DNA of 64,000 nt from Cyanobacteria bacterium M_surface_10_m1_298. GTDB lineage: Bacteria; Cyanobacteriota; Cyanobacteriia; PCC-6307; Cyanobiaceae. Below, one piece after another: positions 53,541 to 62,680 of the stretch. The stretch is from contig VGPT01000002.1 in NCBI GenBank assembly GCA_016882485.1, positions 1 to 64,000 on the forward strand, given 5' to 3'. The notes below the pieces were generated by a model. The model worked only from the letters and a program-made list of their open reading frames with translations. It did no database searches and was not told the origin of the DNA. A program made the position numbers and the translations under genes. Every line of letters begins with the position of its first letter. The first letter of the stretch is position 1.

Positions 53541-54587
53541 ATGCAAGAGGTTGTGCAGGCCTATTACGGCCAGGAACTGCAGGGCACAGCTGACCTCAAG
53601 ACTTCTGCCTGCTGCGATGCCGATGCGGTTCCGGGCTGGTTGAAGCCGCTGCTGGCTCGGGTGCATCCGGAGGTGAGCAGTCGCTACTACGGCTGCGGCT
53701 TGGTCTGCCCTCCGCTGCTGGAGGGGTGCCGGGTATTGGACCTTGGCAGTGGCAGCGGCCGCGACGTGTATCTGCTGTCCCAGCTGGTGGGTGAGCGGGG
53801 CGAGGTGGTGGGGGTCGACATGACCCCCGAGCAGTTGGCGGTGGCCAAGGCGCACCTGTCCTTCCACTCCGATCAGTTCGGTTTCGCCAATGTCCGCTTT
53901 CTTGAAGGGCAGATCGAACAGCTGGAGCAGCTGGATCTGAAGCCGGGGAGCTTCGATGTGATCGTGAGCAACTGTGTGCTCAACCTCTCCACTGACAAGC
54001 CAGCGGTGCTTCGGGGTGTGCAGCGGCTGCTCAAGCCTGGCGGGGAGTTCTATTTCTCCGATGTCTATGCCGACCGCAGGCTGCCGGAGTCGGTGCAGAC
54101 CCATCCAGTGCTCTACGGGGAATGCCTGGGCGGAGCTCTCTATTGGAACGATTTTCTGCGCATCGCTCGGGCTGCCGGCTTCTGTGATCCCCGCTTGGTG
54201 AGCGATCGGCCCCTGGAGATCACCCAGCCGGAGCTCGCTTCCCTGGTGGGTGAGGCCCGCTTCTTCTCAGCCACCTATCGACTGTTCAACATTTCTGAGC
54301 TGGAGGATGCCTGCGAAGACCATGGCCAGGCTGTGATCTACCGGGGCTCCATCCCGCAGGCTCCCACGCGCCTGGTCTTCGACAAGCACCACAGCATCGA
54401 AGCCGGCCGGGTCTTCCCGGTTTGCGGCAACACCTATCGGATGCTGCAGCAAACCCGCTTTGCCCCTCACTTCGAGTTCATCGGCGGCTTTGATCGCCAC
54501 TACGGTCTGTTTGAAGGTTGCGGCAGTGCGCTTCCCTTCGATCAGACGGTCTCTAGCGAGGGAACGGCAGGAGCGCCCTGCTGCTGA
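53541..54587 (+). CDS. arsM: ArsM-like arsenite S-adenosylmethyltransferase
   Basis: YYGQELQGTADLKTSACC, YYGCGLVCPPLLEGCRVLDLGSGSGRDVYLLSQLVGERGEVVGVDMT, SNCVLNLSTDK, C-terminal CC; ORF start 53529, Met in track frame nearby, exact start uncertain. Confidence 0.9.
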   Translation: MQEVVQAYYGQELQGTADLKTSACCDADAVPGWLKPLLARVHPEVSSRYYGCGLVCPPLLEGCRVLDLGSGSGRDVYLLSQLVGERGEVVGVDMTPEQLAVAKAHLSFHSDQFGFANVRFLEGQIEQLEQLDLKPGSFDVIVSNCVLNLSTDKPAVLRGVQRLLKPGGEFYFSDVYADRRLPESVQTHPVLYGECLGGALYWNDFLRIARAAGFCDPRLVSDRPLEITQPELASLVGEARFFSATYRLFNISELEDACEDHGQAVIYRGSIPQAPTRLVFDKHHSIEAGRVFPVCGNTYRMLQQTRFAPHFEFIGGFDRHYGLFEGCGSALPFDQTVSSEGTAGAPCC

Positions 54588-54589
54588 GC

Positions 54590-54712
54590 TCAGTTGAAGA
54601 AGCCCTTGCTGTTGAGCCAAAGCCCCAGGGCCAGCATCGGCACGAACACAGCCCCTGCGATCTGCAGCTTGATCGTGCGGGATGAGGGGGTCGTCGCTTT
54701 GGGTTTCGCCAT
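54590..54712 (-). CDS. 40-aa single-TM micro-protein (not in ORF track)
   Basis: MAKPKATTPSSRTIKLQIAGAVFVPMLALGLWLNSKGFFN*. Confidence 0.6.
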   Translation of the reverse strand: MAKPKATTPSSRTIKLQIAGAVFVPMLALGLWLNSKGFFN

Positions 54713-54722
54713 GGGTTGGTGA

Positions 54723-55373
54723 TCAGCGGTGTTCGATCAGGTCGGCGGCGCTGTAGCGCACCTTGCTGAGGCTGGCGTATTTGTCGTCGCTGCTGCGATA
54801 GCCGCAGGCGCAGACCACGCAGCTTTGGTAGTCGCTGCTCTCTAGCCCAAGGATCCGGTCGTAGTCGGGAGGGCTGAAACCTTCGATCGCGCAGGTGTCG
54901 ACCCCCAGCAGGGCGGCGCTGGTCAGCAGGTTGCCAAGGGCGATGTACACCTGATTGGCGGACCATTGACCGATGGTTTGGCTGCGGGGGCCATCGATCA
55001 GATCCACCTGGATCATTTGGCGGTAGCCATCGAGCACGCTCGCCTCGATGCCGCGGGTTAAGGCAGTGGCTTCGATCAGTCGATCCGCGTCAGCGGCGGT
55101 GATCACCCGCTTCTTCAGCATCACCACCAGGTGAGAGCAGTCGGTGATCTGGTTTTGGTTCCAGGAGTGGGGCCTCAGCTCGCTGCGGATCGCGGCATCG
55201 GTGATCACCAGGAATCTCCAGGGCTGTAGGCCATAGGAGGAGGCGGTGAGCACCAACGCTTGCTCGAGGGTGCTCCAGGTGGCCGCATCGATCTGCCGCC
55301 CTGGATCAAACACCCTGGTGGCGTAGCGCCACTGCAGGGCCTCGATCACGGGTTGAGACGCCTGGGGCATCAC
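54723..55373 (-). CDS. Nitroreductase-family protein
   Basis: LQWRYATRVFDPGRQ, SSYGLQPWRFLVITD, SAALLGVDTCAIEGF. Confidence 0.9.
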   Translation of the reverse strand: MMPQASQPVIEALQWRYATRVFDPGRQIDAATWSTLEQALVLTASSYGLQPWRFLVITDAAIRSELRPHSWNQNQITDCSHLVVMLKKRVITAADADRLIEATALTRGIEASVLDGYRQMIQVDLIDGPRSQTIGQWSANQVYIALGNLLTSAALLGVDTCAIEGFSPPDYDRILGLESSDYQSCVVCACGYRSSDDKYASLSKVRYSAADLIEHR

Positions 55374-55495
55374 GATTCCATCGCCAAGCTCGTCAGCTTC
55401 TCATTGCGCCGCAACCCCAGCCCGATCCCAGCCCAGGGGTAGTGGCAGCTACGGCAGAACCCCTTGACCTGCGGCCTGAGGATTGCCTCTTGCGT

Positions 55496-55711
55496 TCAGG
55501 GCATCGCCAGGAGCTGTAACCAGCACCCTCCTGGAGCGAGCTTTTCAACGATCACACTCTGGTGATTGCTCTGAACCAGGGCCATGGCATGAAGCTGCGC
55601 CGCCTCCAGCGTGCAGAAGCAGGGGCCTGAAGGGTCTTCTTTGATCCTCTGCTCGCGTTCCATCAGCATTCGAACGCGGTAGTTCTGTGTTGGCTGTTCC
55701 GATCGGGTCAT
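55496..55711 (-). CDS. Small hypothetical protein
   Basis: MTRSEQPTQNYRVRMLMEREQRIKEDPSGPCFCTLEAAQLHAMALVQSNHQSVIVEKLAPGG... Confidence 0.45.
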   Translation of the reverse strand: MTRSEQPTQNYRVRMLMEREQRIKEDPSGPCFCTLEAAQLHAMALVQSNHQSVIVEKLAPGGCWLQLLAMP

Positions 55712-55812
55712 GCTTCCAGGCTGACCAGCTCCGCTGGGGACAGTGGGAAACAGCAGAGTGTCTGCTGCAAGCTGAAGCAAAGAGCGCGAGCAGCAGGCGC
55801 CTCACAACCCAC

Positions 55813-55837
55813 AAAAAACCCCGCGATGAAGCGGGGT
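55813..55837 (-). terminator. Intrinsic terminator downstream of L,D-transpeptidase gene
   Basis: AAAAAACCCCGCGATGAAGCGGGG (reads CCCCGC-TTCATC-GCGGGGTTTTTT on minus strand). Confidence 0.7.
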
Positions 55838-55980
55838 CGGGGGGTGTGAGGAGTGGTGCAACCCATGCAGGTGACCACTGCCGCCGGCTGAATCCAGTGG
55901 AGCGCTGGTGGCCGCTGTTCCACCTCGGCGGTACTTCAGCTCTAGCAACGTTGGCTCGTCTTGGCCACGCTGATCCGGTC

Positions 55981-56538
55981 TCAGTTGTTGACCACCAGGG
56001 TCTGGGCGTGGCTGCGCTGCACCAGCTCCGCCAGGCTCAACATGTCGGCCCGGCGGATCAGGCCGATGCACCCCCCTGTTCCGCTGTTCCAATTGATCCC
56101 GGCGCTGGGGTCGAGGTGAATGCCCAGCACACGGCGCCCGGTGGGGAAGAGCGGTTCGATGCCGATCCAGATCGGCCCCAGCTCTTTGGGGTCTTGCCGG
56201 CCCAGGGGCTCAATCTTGCCGATGGTGTAAGTGCCCTGGGGCAGAGGCGCTTCGCTGCCCAGCTGATGACGATTGGCGCTCTGTCGGTCGGCCCGCCCGC
56301 TCACGGCCTCGAAATGACGCACGGGTTCTCCAGGGATTTCCACCCGCAGGTCCCAGATCGGGTCACCGGTGCGCTGCAACTGCCGGTTGGTGCGCTCAAA
56401 CGTGAGGCGCACCTCACTGGAGAGGGCCAGCTCCTGGGCTTTGGCCCCGGACCCGACGCAGGCTGCAGCCGCGGTGAGACCCGAGAGCAACAGCGACAGG
56501 CATCGGGCCATGGGTTGTGACGGCAAAGCTGTCGACAA
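55981..56538 (-). CDS. L,D-transpeptidase (YkuD-like) family protein
   Basis: LGIHLDPSAGINWNSGTGGCIGLIRRADMLSL (catalytic G-C region). Confidence 0.75.
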   Translation of the reverse strand: MSTALPSQPMARCLSLLLSGLTAAAACVGSGAKAQELALSSEVRLTFERTNRQLQRTGDPIWDLRVEIPGEPVRHFEAVSGRADRQSANRHQLGSEAPLPQGTYTIGKIEPLGRQDPKELGPIWIGIEPLFPTGRRVLGIHLDPSAGINWNSGTGGCIGLIRRADMLSLAELVQRSHAQTLVVNN

Positions 56539-56615
56539 CTAGGCGTGATTTTTTTCCTCCTGAGAACCGAAATCCAGTTCGGCAGTTGACCGCGTTTGCC
56601 GTTGGGGGTGCCTGT

Positions 56616-56912
56616 TCAGAGCCGGAAGGGGCTGCAGGCCTGTTGCACGTCCCAGCCGGAGGCGATCAGCTCAGTCGGCACGGCATCCTGCTCTTTAAAC
56701 AGGGTGAGCAGAGCTTGCAGTTCCGCGATCTCCTCCTTGCAGAGGTGAGAGGCGCTGGGGTAGCCGGGCTGTTGCTTGATCTGTGCGGCAATCGTGCGCA
56801 CCTGTTGGCAGGCGCTTGTGCTGCTGAGGTTGCCGCAGGCTTCCACAGCGATCTGGAGTTTTCCCAGCAGGGGCTCACTCGCCTGGACCGACGATCCGCC
56901 TGAGCATGGGAT
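56616..56912 (-). CDS. Hypothetical protein
   Basis: ORF 56616..57092; probable internal Met (MPCSGGSS); start uncertain. Confidence 0.4.
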   Translation of the reverse strand: MPCSGGSSVQASEPLLGKLQIAVEACGNLSSTSACQQVRTIAAQIKQQPGYPSASHLCKEEIAELQALLTLFKEQDAVPTELIASGWDVQQACSPFRL

Positions 56913-57008
56913 CGCTGCACTCCTCACGATTGTGCTGCGCAGCGGCTGATTTGGCAGTGCTGACAGCGCGGATCTCCACCGACAGGTTGTGGGCAGTGCA
57001 ATCAGCGC

Positions 57009-57929
57009 ATGCCCGCCATGGCCGAAGAGCGGATGACCTCCGAGATCCTTGAGCACTGTGAGGCGATCAGTGCTCCGTTTCGGATCACTCACGGAGCCTC
57101 GTTTCAGCTCAAGGATGTGGATCCGGCCTGCACCCTTGATCTCGCCGGTGGCAAGGGAGAAGCCAAAACGGCTCTCGAGCAGGGGGTGCGGATGCTCTCA
57201 GAGCTGCAGCAGAAGCTCTACGCCCAAAACCGCTGGGGTGTGCTGTTGCTGTTCCAGGCCATGGATGCGGCCGGCAAGGACGGCACGATCAAGCACGTGA
57301 TGAGTGGGGTGAACCCCCAGGGCTGTCAGGTGAGTTCCTTCAAGGCGCCCTCAACCCAGGAGCTCGCTCATGACTATCTCTGGCGGGCCAATCAGTGTTT
57401 GCCGGAACGGGGCCGGATCGGCATCTTCAACCGCAGCTATTACGAGGAAACCCTGGTTGTTCGGGTGCATCCCGAGTTGCTCGAGCGCCAATCGCTACCT
57501 CCATCGCTGCACTCCCCAGACCTCTGGCAGGAGCGCTTTAGGGAGATTCGTCACTACGAGGCCTACCTCTCACGGAATGGGTTTTTGGTTCGGAAGTTCT
57601 TCCTGCACCTTTCCAAGAAGGAGCAGAAACGTCGCTTTCTGGAACGTCTCAACAATCCGGAGAAGCACTGGAAGTTTTCAGCTGCCGATATCCGCGAACG
57701 GGCCCACTGGGATCACTACATGCAGGCCTACGAGGAGATGATTCGTGCCACGGCCTCCGACCAGGCGCCCTGGTATGTGGTGCCGGCCGATCACAAGTGG
57801 TTCACCCGCCTGGTGGTGGCGGCCGCGGTGATCGACAGCCTGCAGGGTCTCGATCTGCACTATCCCCAGATCAGCGAGGAGGAGCGGCGGGCCCTGGAGC
57901 TGGCCCGTCAGCAGCTCCAGGCCGAGTGA
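57009..57929 (+). CDS. ppk2: Polyphosphate kinase 2 family protein
   Basis: LLLFQAMDAAGKDGTIKHVMSGVNPQGCQVSSFKAPS, GRIGIFNRSYYEETLVVRVHP, APWYVVPADHKWFTRL. Confidence 0.93.
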   Translation: MPAMAEERMTSEILEHCEAISAPFRITHGASFQLKDVDPACTLDLAGGKGEAKTALEQGVRMLSELQQKLYAQNRWGVLLLFQAMDAAGKDGTIKHVMSGVNPQGCQVSSFKAPSTQELAHDYLWRANQCLPERGRIGIFNRSYYEETLVVRVHPELLERQSLPPSLHSPDLWQERFREIRHYEAYLSRNGFLVRKFFLHLSKKEQKRRFLERLNNPEKHWKFSAADIRERAHWDHYMQAYEEMIRATASDQAPWYVVPADHKWFTRLVVAAAVIDSLQGLDLHYPQISEEERRALELARQQLQAE

Positions 57930-58028
57930 GCCTTGATCCCCAGCGGTAGGGATCCCCTGACAGAGCCGCTTTGCAGCAGGGCAGTTCAGTGACGATGGTC
58001 CGACATCGATCGTGGGCTTGGCAGAGCT

Positions 58029-59045
58029 ATGGGCGACACCAACTCAAACAGCAAGCCTGAGTCCAAGGGCGCCCTGGGCTGGATTCGTGACCTGATCCCC
58101 GGAAGGCTCAAAGACAGCATCAAGGAGCGCATTCCGGCCCTGGAACCATCAGCACCCAAGCTGGAGTGGGTTGAGCCCTCCGCCGAATCCGCCAACACCC
58201 ATGTGGTGTTCCTGCCTCGCGATCCCCAGTGGGCCTATTGCTTCTGGACCATCAGTGCCGCTGATCTGAAGCTGGCGCAGCAAGCCGGTGGCACCCAGCT
58301 CTGCATCCGCCTTGCCGATGTGACCGGCCTGTCCGGCAACCAGGTGCATCCCCACACCCTCCAGGAAATCGTGGTGGATGCCAAAACCAGCGAGTGGTTC
58401 ATGCCCGTGCCGCTGGACAACCGGGATTACCGGGTGGAGTTGGGCTACCGGCTTCGCAGCGGCGGTTGGTATTCCCTGGCCTTCTCAGCAGTTGCCCACG
58501 TGCCAGGCCTGGAGCCCTCCGCCCGCATCGCCGATTGCTTCGTTCCCTTCTCCCTCGATCAGCCCCCCAGCACCAGTTGGCCCGAGCCGGAGGTGAGTTC
58601 CGGGGTGCCCCACGAGCAGCACTACCAGCGCGCTGCAGTCCGCAGCCGCAGCCGCCGGGTGGGCTCCGAGATGCTCCATGAATACGACTACGACCAGGCT
58701 GGATTGAATGCCTCAGGCGCCGGTGCCTGGGCGAGTGGGCGCAACGAGTCTGGAGCTGGCCTCAGCCGTGAGCGCTCCTTCTGGCTGGTGGCTGATGCTG
58801 AGCTGATTGTTTACGGCGCCACTGATCCTTCTGCCTCCCTCTACGTGGGTGATCAACAGATCCCCCTCGAGAGTGATGGCACCTTCCGGATGCACGTTCC
58901 CTTCCGGGATGGTGAGCAGATCTATCCGATCCGGGCCGTGGCCGCCGATGGAGAGCAGGAGCGCTCCATTCGTCTGGACTTTGAACGCCGCACTCCCTCA
59001 GCCCACGTGAACACACGGGAGGAAGCCCGCTCGGAATGGTTCTGA
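58029..59045 (+). CDS. DUF4912 domain-containing protein
   Basis: LPRDPQWAYCFWTISAADLKLAQQAGGTQLCIRLADVT; second DUF4912-like segment RSFWLVADAELIVYGATDPSASLYVG. Confidence 0.8.
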   Translation: MGDTNSNSKPESKGALGWIRDLIPGRLKDSIKERIPALEPSAPKLEWVEPSAESANTHVVFLPRDPQWAYCFWTISAADLKLAQQAGGTQLCIRLADVTGLSGNQVHPHTLQEIVVDAKTSEWFMPVPLDNRDYRVELGYRLRSGGWYSLAFSAVAHVPGLEPSARIADCFVPFSLDQPPSTSWPEPEVSSGVPHEQHYQRAAVRSRSRRVGSEMLHEYDYDQAGLNASGAGAWASGRNESGAGLSRERSFWLVADAELIVYGATDPSASLYVGDQQIPLESDGTFRMHVPFRDGEQIYPIRAVAADGEQERSIRLDFERRTPSAHVNTREEARSEWF

Positions 59046-59140
59046 AGCCGCTCCTGAAGCCTTCTCTATCGACAGATTGCGGCCGCGGCGACAGCCCACA
59101 AGAGTGGTGCTAAACATTCACCGATCCTGCTGAATTCCGA

Positions 59141-59260
59141 ATGGATTACCTGGTGCTGGCCTCTGCCGTTGCTCCCCGTGGTGTGTCTGTCGTATTGCCT
59201 GCTCTGGCCGGTGCCGGGATTCTGATCTTCCTCTCCCAGCTGTTCGTTCCCAAGTCCTGA
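59141..59260 (+). CDS. 39-aa single-TM micro-protein (possibly photosynthetic small subunit; not in ORF track)
   Basis: MDYLVLASAVAPRGVSVVLPALAGAGILIFLSQLFVPKS*. Confidence 0.6.
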   Translation: MDYLVLASAVAPRGVSVVLPALAGAGILIFLSQLFVPKS

Positions 59261-59268
59261 GGTCGACC

Positions 59269-59517
59269 TCAGACCTGGTTGATCCAGCGCCTCCCCATGG
59301 GGATCAAGGAGCGTTCCACCTCAGTCCAGGGGAACCCTCCTTGCTGGCAGTCAATGTCTTCCGCCATGCCGTAGCCGAGGCCGTCGTGCACGTCTTCCAG
59401 GGCCTGGGGATAGCTCAGTTGCTTGAGCTCTGAGTAGACCCGGGCAATCGCATTCACTTCCCCTGGACTGCTCTTGCCGGTGGCATAGCGCTCTCGAAGG
59501 GCCTGGGCGGAGTGCAT
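59269..59517 (-). CDS. Small hypothetical protein
   Basis: 82-aa ORF MHSAQALRERYATGKSSPGEVNAIARVYSELKQLSYPQAL... Confidence 0.5.
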   Translation of the reverse strand: MHSAQALRERYATGKSSPGEVNAIARVYSELKQLSYPQALEDVHDGLGYGMAEDIDCQQGGFPWTEVERSLIPMGRRWINQV

Positions 59518-59583
59518 CAGAGACCTACGCGCAGATGCCCTCAGGCTGGCAGCGGAATCGGGAGTTGGCCAGGTCCTGGGGGA

Positions 59584-59943
59584 TCAGATCTGCAGCGCTT
59601 GGCACTCCTGGGCCGATTGCAGTAGCAGCCGATCCTTGCGTTCTTGATCAGGGTCGCCGAGCAGGCTCAGATTGAGCATGGCTTCCACTGCGAGTAGGGC
59701 CGTGTAGCAGCGCAGGGCATTCTTGGCATCCGCCCGCTCGCGCAGCTGATGGGAGATCCCCATGGCGGTGCGACAGCTGGGGCGATTGCCCTCGAAACAG
59801 CGCCGCGCTGACTGCTGTAGAGATGCGAAGGCTTGGGCGTGAGCAGCAGAGCCGCTGGCGAGCATCCCACTCACCAGGAGCACCCGCAGCAGAGGCTTCA
59901 GCCAGCGGGTCTTGCCAATGAGGGGCGGCCGGAGCACAGGCAT
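59584..59943 (-). CDS. Secreted hypothetical protein
   Basis: Signal-like LLRVLLVSGMLASGSAAHAQAF. Confidence 0.6.
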   Translation of the reverse strand: MPVLRPPLIGKTRWLKPLLRVLLVSGMLASGSAAHAQAFASLQQSARRCFEGNRPSCRTAMGISHQLRERADAKNALRCYTALLAVEAMLNLSLLGDPDQERKDRLLLQSAQECQALQI

Positions 59944-59971
59944 CCGGCCACCCTAGGGAAGCCGGTAGGCA

Positions 59972-60154
59972 CTAGTGATCGCTGGGGTGGTCGTGTTGCC
60001 AGCGGGTGAGGGTGGCTGGGGAGAATTTGTGACCGTGCTTGCGAGCCACAGCGGCGACGCAGCTGTTGTTGGTGCCACAGCGATCCAGTTCACGCTGCAT
60101 CGTGGAGTTGCCCTTGGCTTTGGCCATGAACAGTTCCAGCTGATGTTTTGACAT
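59972..60154 (-). CDS. Nif11-like small protein
   Basis: MSKHQLELFMAKAKGNSTMQRELDRCGTNNSCVAAVARKHGHKFSPATLTRWQHDHPSDH. Confidence 0.7.
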   Translation of the reverse strand: MSKHQLELFMAKAKGNSTMQRELDRCGTNNSCVAAVARKHGHKFSPATLTRWQHDHPSDH

Positions 60155-60282
60155 GGCTGACTCTTACATTCAGAGCTACCAACAATTAGCTCTTTCCTTG
60201 AATTGGTTTAGCCAATATTCAGGTTCTTTCCTGAAAACTTTCCCGCTTATCTTTTGATTTGCTTATCAGATAAAGCTGTTGT

Positions 60283-60489
60283 TTAATCGTCGCCCAGGAA
60301 GCGCGGTGCATAGCGCCACGCCAGCACCACCGTGGCCAAGCCGTAACCCACAAAGGTGAGCGCCTGCCCGGCGCTCGCCGTTGCGTAGATCTCCCGTTCC
60401 AGCAGAACGAAGTCAATCAGGGAGGCCACGGTTCCCCAGATCAGCACCCACACCGACACATAGGCCACACCCTTCAGGGTTCGTTCCAC
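60283..60489 (-). CDS. Small two-TM membrane protein
   Basis: VAYVSVWVLIWGTVASLIDFVLL...ALTFVGYGLATVVLAW. Confidence 0.6.
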   Translation of the reverse strand: MERTLKGVAYVSVWVLIWGTVASLIDFVLLEREIYATASAGQALTFVGYGLATVVLAWRYAPRFLGDD

Positions 60490-60546
60490 CGGTTTGCTGT
60501 GCTGCGTTGTTGGCAGTCTGCAGCACTCAGGCCCTGAGGGGCTGAG

Positions 60547-60741
60547 CTACCACATCCATTCATCGGGGGAGGGGATGCCGCTATCGCGGCGAACCCTGGC
60601 AATCCGTTCAAGACGTTTCTGCTCCTCCTCGCTGCGGCTCAGCCAAGGCCGGATGCGGTTCGCCGCCTTCGAGGCATCCAAGGCCGATGGCAGCTTGGTC
60701 AGCTTGTAGCTGACCCCGTTGTGGGTGGTGGTTTGCGACAT
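60547..60741 (-). CDS. Small conserved hypothetical protein
   Basis: MSQTTTHNGVSYKLTKLPSALDASKAANRIRPWLSRSEEEQKRLERIARVRRDSGIPSPDEWMW. Confidence 0.55.
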   Translation of the reverse strand: MSQTTTHNGVSYKLTKLPSALDASKAANRIRPWLSRSEEEQKRLERIARVRRDSGIPSPDEWMW

Positions 60742-60745
60742 GCCC

Positions 60746-60880
60746 TCAGGGGTTCAGCCAGAGCTTGAGCACCACGGCCAAGAGGGCGACTCCCAGGATC
60801 CAGAACAACCAGGTGAGCTGCAGCACAACGGCCAGCACCAGGCCAATCACAAAGAAAACAAGGAAACGCCCGAGAGTCAT
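60746..60880 (-). CDS. 44-aa hydrophobic micro-protein (not in ORF track)
   Basis: MTLGRFLVFFVIGLVLAVVLQLTWLFWILGVALLAVVLKLWLNP*. Confidence 0.5.
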   Translation of the reverse strand: MTLGRFLVFFVIGLVLAVVLQLTWLFWILGVALLAVVLKLWLNP

Positions 60881-61168
60881 GGGATTCGATGAACCCTCCC
60901 GGGCCGATCGCAGTGCTTGTTCAGTCTCCTGTCGGGCTGTACGCCGCCGCGCAGGAGCATCTCGAGCCTACCCCACAGCTGTGTTTCCACCACCTGTGGA
61001 GCACCTGTGATCACTAGCACTGCCTGTGGAGTCTGTCGTTGTCTTGCGCCTCCAGCGCTGCCTTTCGCTCAATCAATACGAGATCAATCGAAGGAGTGGA
61101 AGAATTTATTAACAACGACGGAGGGATAAACGCCGCTGGCCAGTTTTGGGTTGATCAGCAAAAAAACC

Positions 61169-62194
61169 ATGTTCTGGCCTTTCCGGAATCATTCCTCCAT
61201 CGGTGTCGATCTGGGTACGGCTAACACCCTGATGTATGTCTCAGGGAAAGGCATTGTGCTCGACGAGCCCTCGGTTGTTGCTCTGGATATCGAGCGCGGT
61301 GTTCCCATCGAAGTGGGAGCAGGTGCCAAGCGAATGATCGGTAAAACACCGAAATCCATCCAGGCCATCCGCCCCCTGCGTGACGGTGTGATTGCGGATT
61401 ACGCAGCGGCCGAATTGATGATGCAGACCTTCATGCGCCGCGGCAATGGTGGCAAGACCACAGCGCCTCGGATGGTGGTGGGGATCCCCAGCAGCATCAC
61501 GGATGTGGAGCGCCGCGCCGTGCGCGAAGCCGGCATCATCGGCTCTAAAGAGGTGTATCTGATCGATGAGACCGTGGCCGCTGCCATCGGTGCAGGTCTG
61601 CCGATCACCGAACCCGTTGGCAGCATGATTGTTGATATCGGTGGAGGAACCACGGATGTTGCCGTGCTGAGCCTGGGCTCTCCTGTGGCCAGCGAATCGG
61701 TTCGGATCGCAGGTGATGAAATCACCGAAAGCATCGCCTCCTATCTCAAGAAGACCTATGGCCTGGTGATCGGTGAATCCACCGCTGAAAAGGTCAAGAT
61801 GCAGATTGGCTCGGCCCATGCCAATGCCAAAAACGATGACCGCCATATGGAGGTGAGTGGCTTCAACAACCGCACCGGATTGCCTGAGAGCATCACGGTG
61901 ACCGCCCTCGAAATCCGTGGCGCGATTGAAGAGCCCCTCAGCGCGATCGTTGAATCGATCAAGCGTGTTCTGGAGCAAACTCCGCCCGAACTGGCCGCTG
62001 ACGTTCACGCCCGTGGCATTGTTCTGGCCGGTGGTGGTGCCTTGATTCCGGGAATCAGTGATCTGATCACCGAATCCACCGGCATCTTCACGGTGGTGGC
62101 CGAAGATCCTCTGCACTGCGTGGTGAATGGCTGCGGCCAAGTGCTGGAGGATTGGGACAACCTCAAGCGCTGCACCTGCGGCGAGATGTCCTGA
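61169..62194 (+). CDS. mreB: Rod shape-determining protein MreB
   Basis: SIGVDLGTANTLMYVSGKGIVLDEPSVVALD, MIVDIGGGTTDVAVLSLG, GIVLAGGGALIPGISDLITEST. Confidence 0.97.
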   Translation: MFWPFRNHSSIGVDLGTANTLMYVSGKGIVLDEPSVVALDIERGVPIEVGAGAKRMIGKTPKSIQAIRPLRDGVIADYAAAELMMQTFMRRGNGGKTTAPRMVVGIPSSITDVERRAVREAGIIGSKEVYLIDETVAAAIGAGLPITEPVGSMIVDIGGGTTDVAVLSLGSPVASESVRIAGDEITESIASYLKKTYGLVIGESTAEKVKMQIGSAHANAKNDDRHMEVSGFNNRTGLPESITVTALEIRGAIEEPLSAIVESIKRVLEQTPPELAADVHARGIVLAGGGALIPGISDLITESTGIFTVVAEDPLHCVVNGCGQVLEDWDNLKRCTCGEMS

Positions 62195-62226
62195 GAGCCA
62201 CGGCGAATTTCCGCGGCTTGATCCCC

Positions 62227-62256
62227 GCCCCGGAGGCTTTGCCCCGGGGTTTTTTC
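62227..62256 (+). terminator. Intrinsic terminator downstream of mreB
   Basis: GCCCCGGAGGCTTTGCCCCGGGGTTTTTT. Confidence 0.65.
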
Positions 62257-62265
62257 ATGGCTGCC

Positions 62266-62484
62266 TTAGCCCTCCACCAGCGTTTTGTGGGCCCTGGTCT
62301 GTTCGCTCCAATAGAGAAGGTCATTGGCCCGATGCAACCCCATGACCGTTTGGCAGGGACCTTGGGGCAGGCACACCCGGTAGTGACCATCCTCCAGCGC
62401 TTCGATGGTCGATCCCGTTGGGGTCATGGCCACCAGGCGCTTGCGTCCCGGCGGGTTGTGCGGCATGGATTCAGTCGCGCTCAT
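62266..62484 (-). CDS. Small hypothetical protein
   Basis: MSATESMPHNPPGRKRLVAMTPTGSTIEALEDGHYRVCLPQG...; internal ATG at 62484. Confidence 0.5.
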   Translation of the reverse strand: MSATESMPHNPPGRKRLVAMTPTGSTIEALEDGHYRVCLPQGPCQTVMGLHRANDLLYWSEQTRAHKTLVEG

Positions 62485-62680
62485 CAGAGTCCACAGGAGC
62501 TGGAATGCAAAAGCCCCCGGGGGGTCCGAGGGCCATTGCTGGCGGGGTTTCGGGTTCTGCCCCTGCCATCCCATCGGTCATGGCTCAGGTGCCTGCTGCT
62601 TGGCAAGGCCTTGGTGGTGTGGCTGGCGCTGGCCTGAATTTTCTCTGCAGAGGAGATTTAAACAGTGTTAGGGATGGGCC

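Noticed and set aside
53529-53541. Whether the arsM-like gene starts at 53529 or a nearby Met
   Set aside because: Start-site choice cannot be resolved from sequence alone; not treated as a finding.
61241-62140. 299-aa minus-strand ORF within mreB
   Set aside because: Antisense to mreB; low-complexity His/Gly composition.
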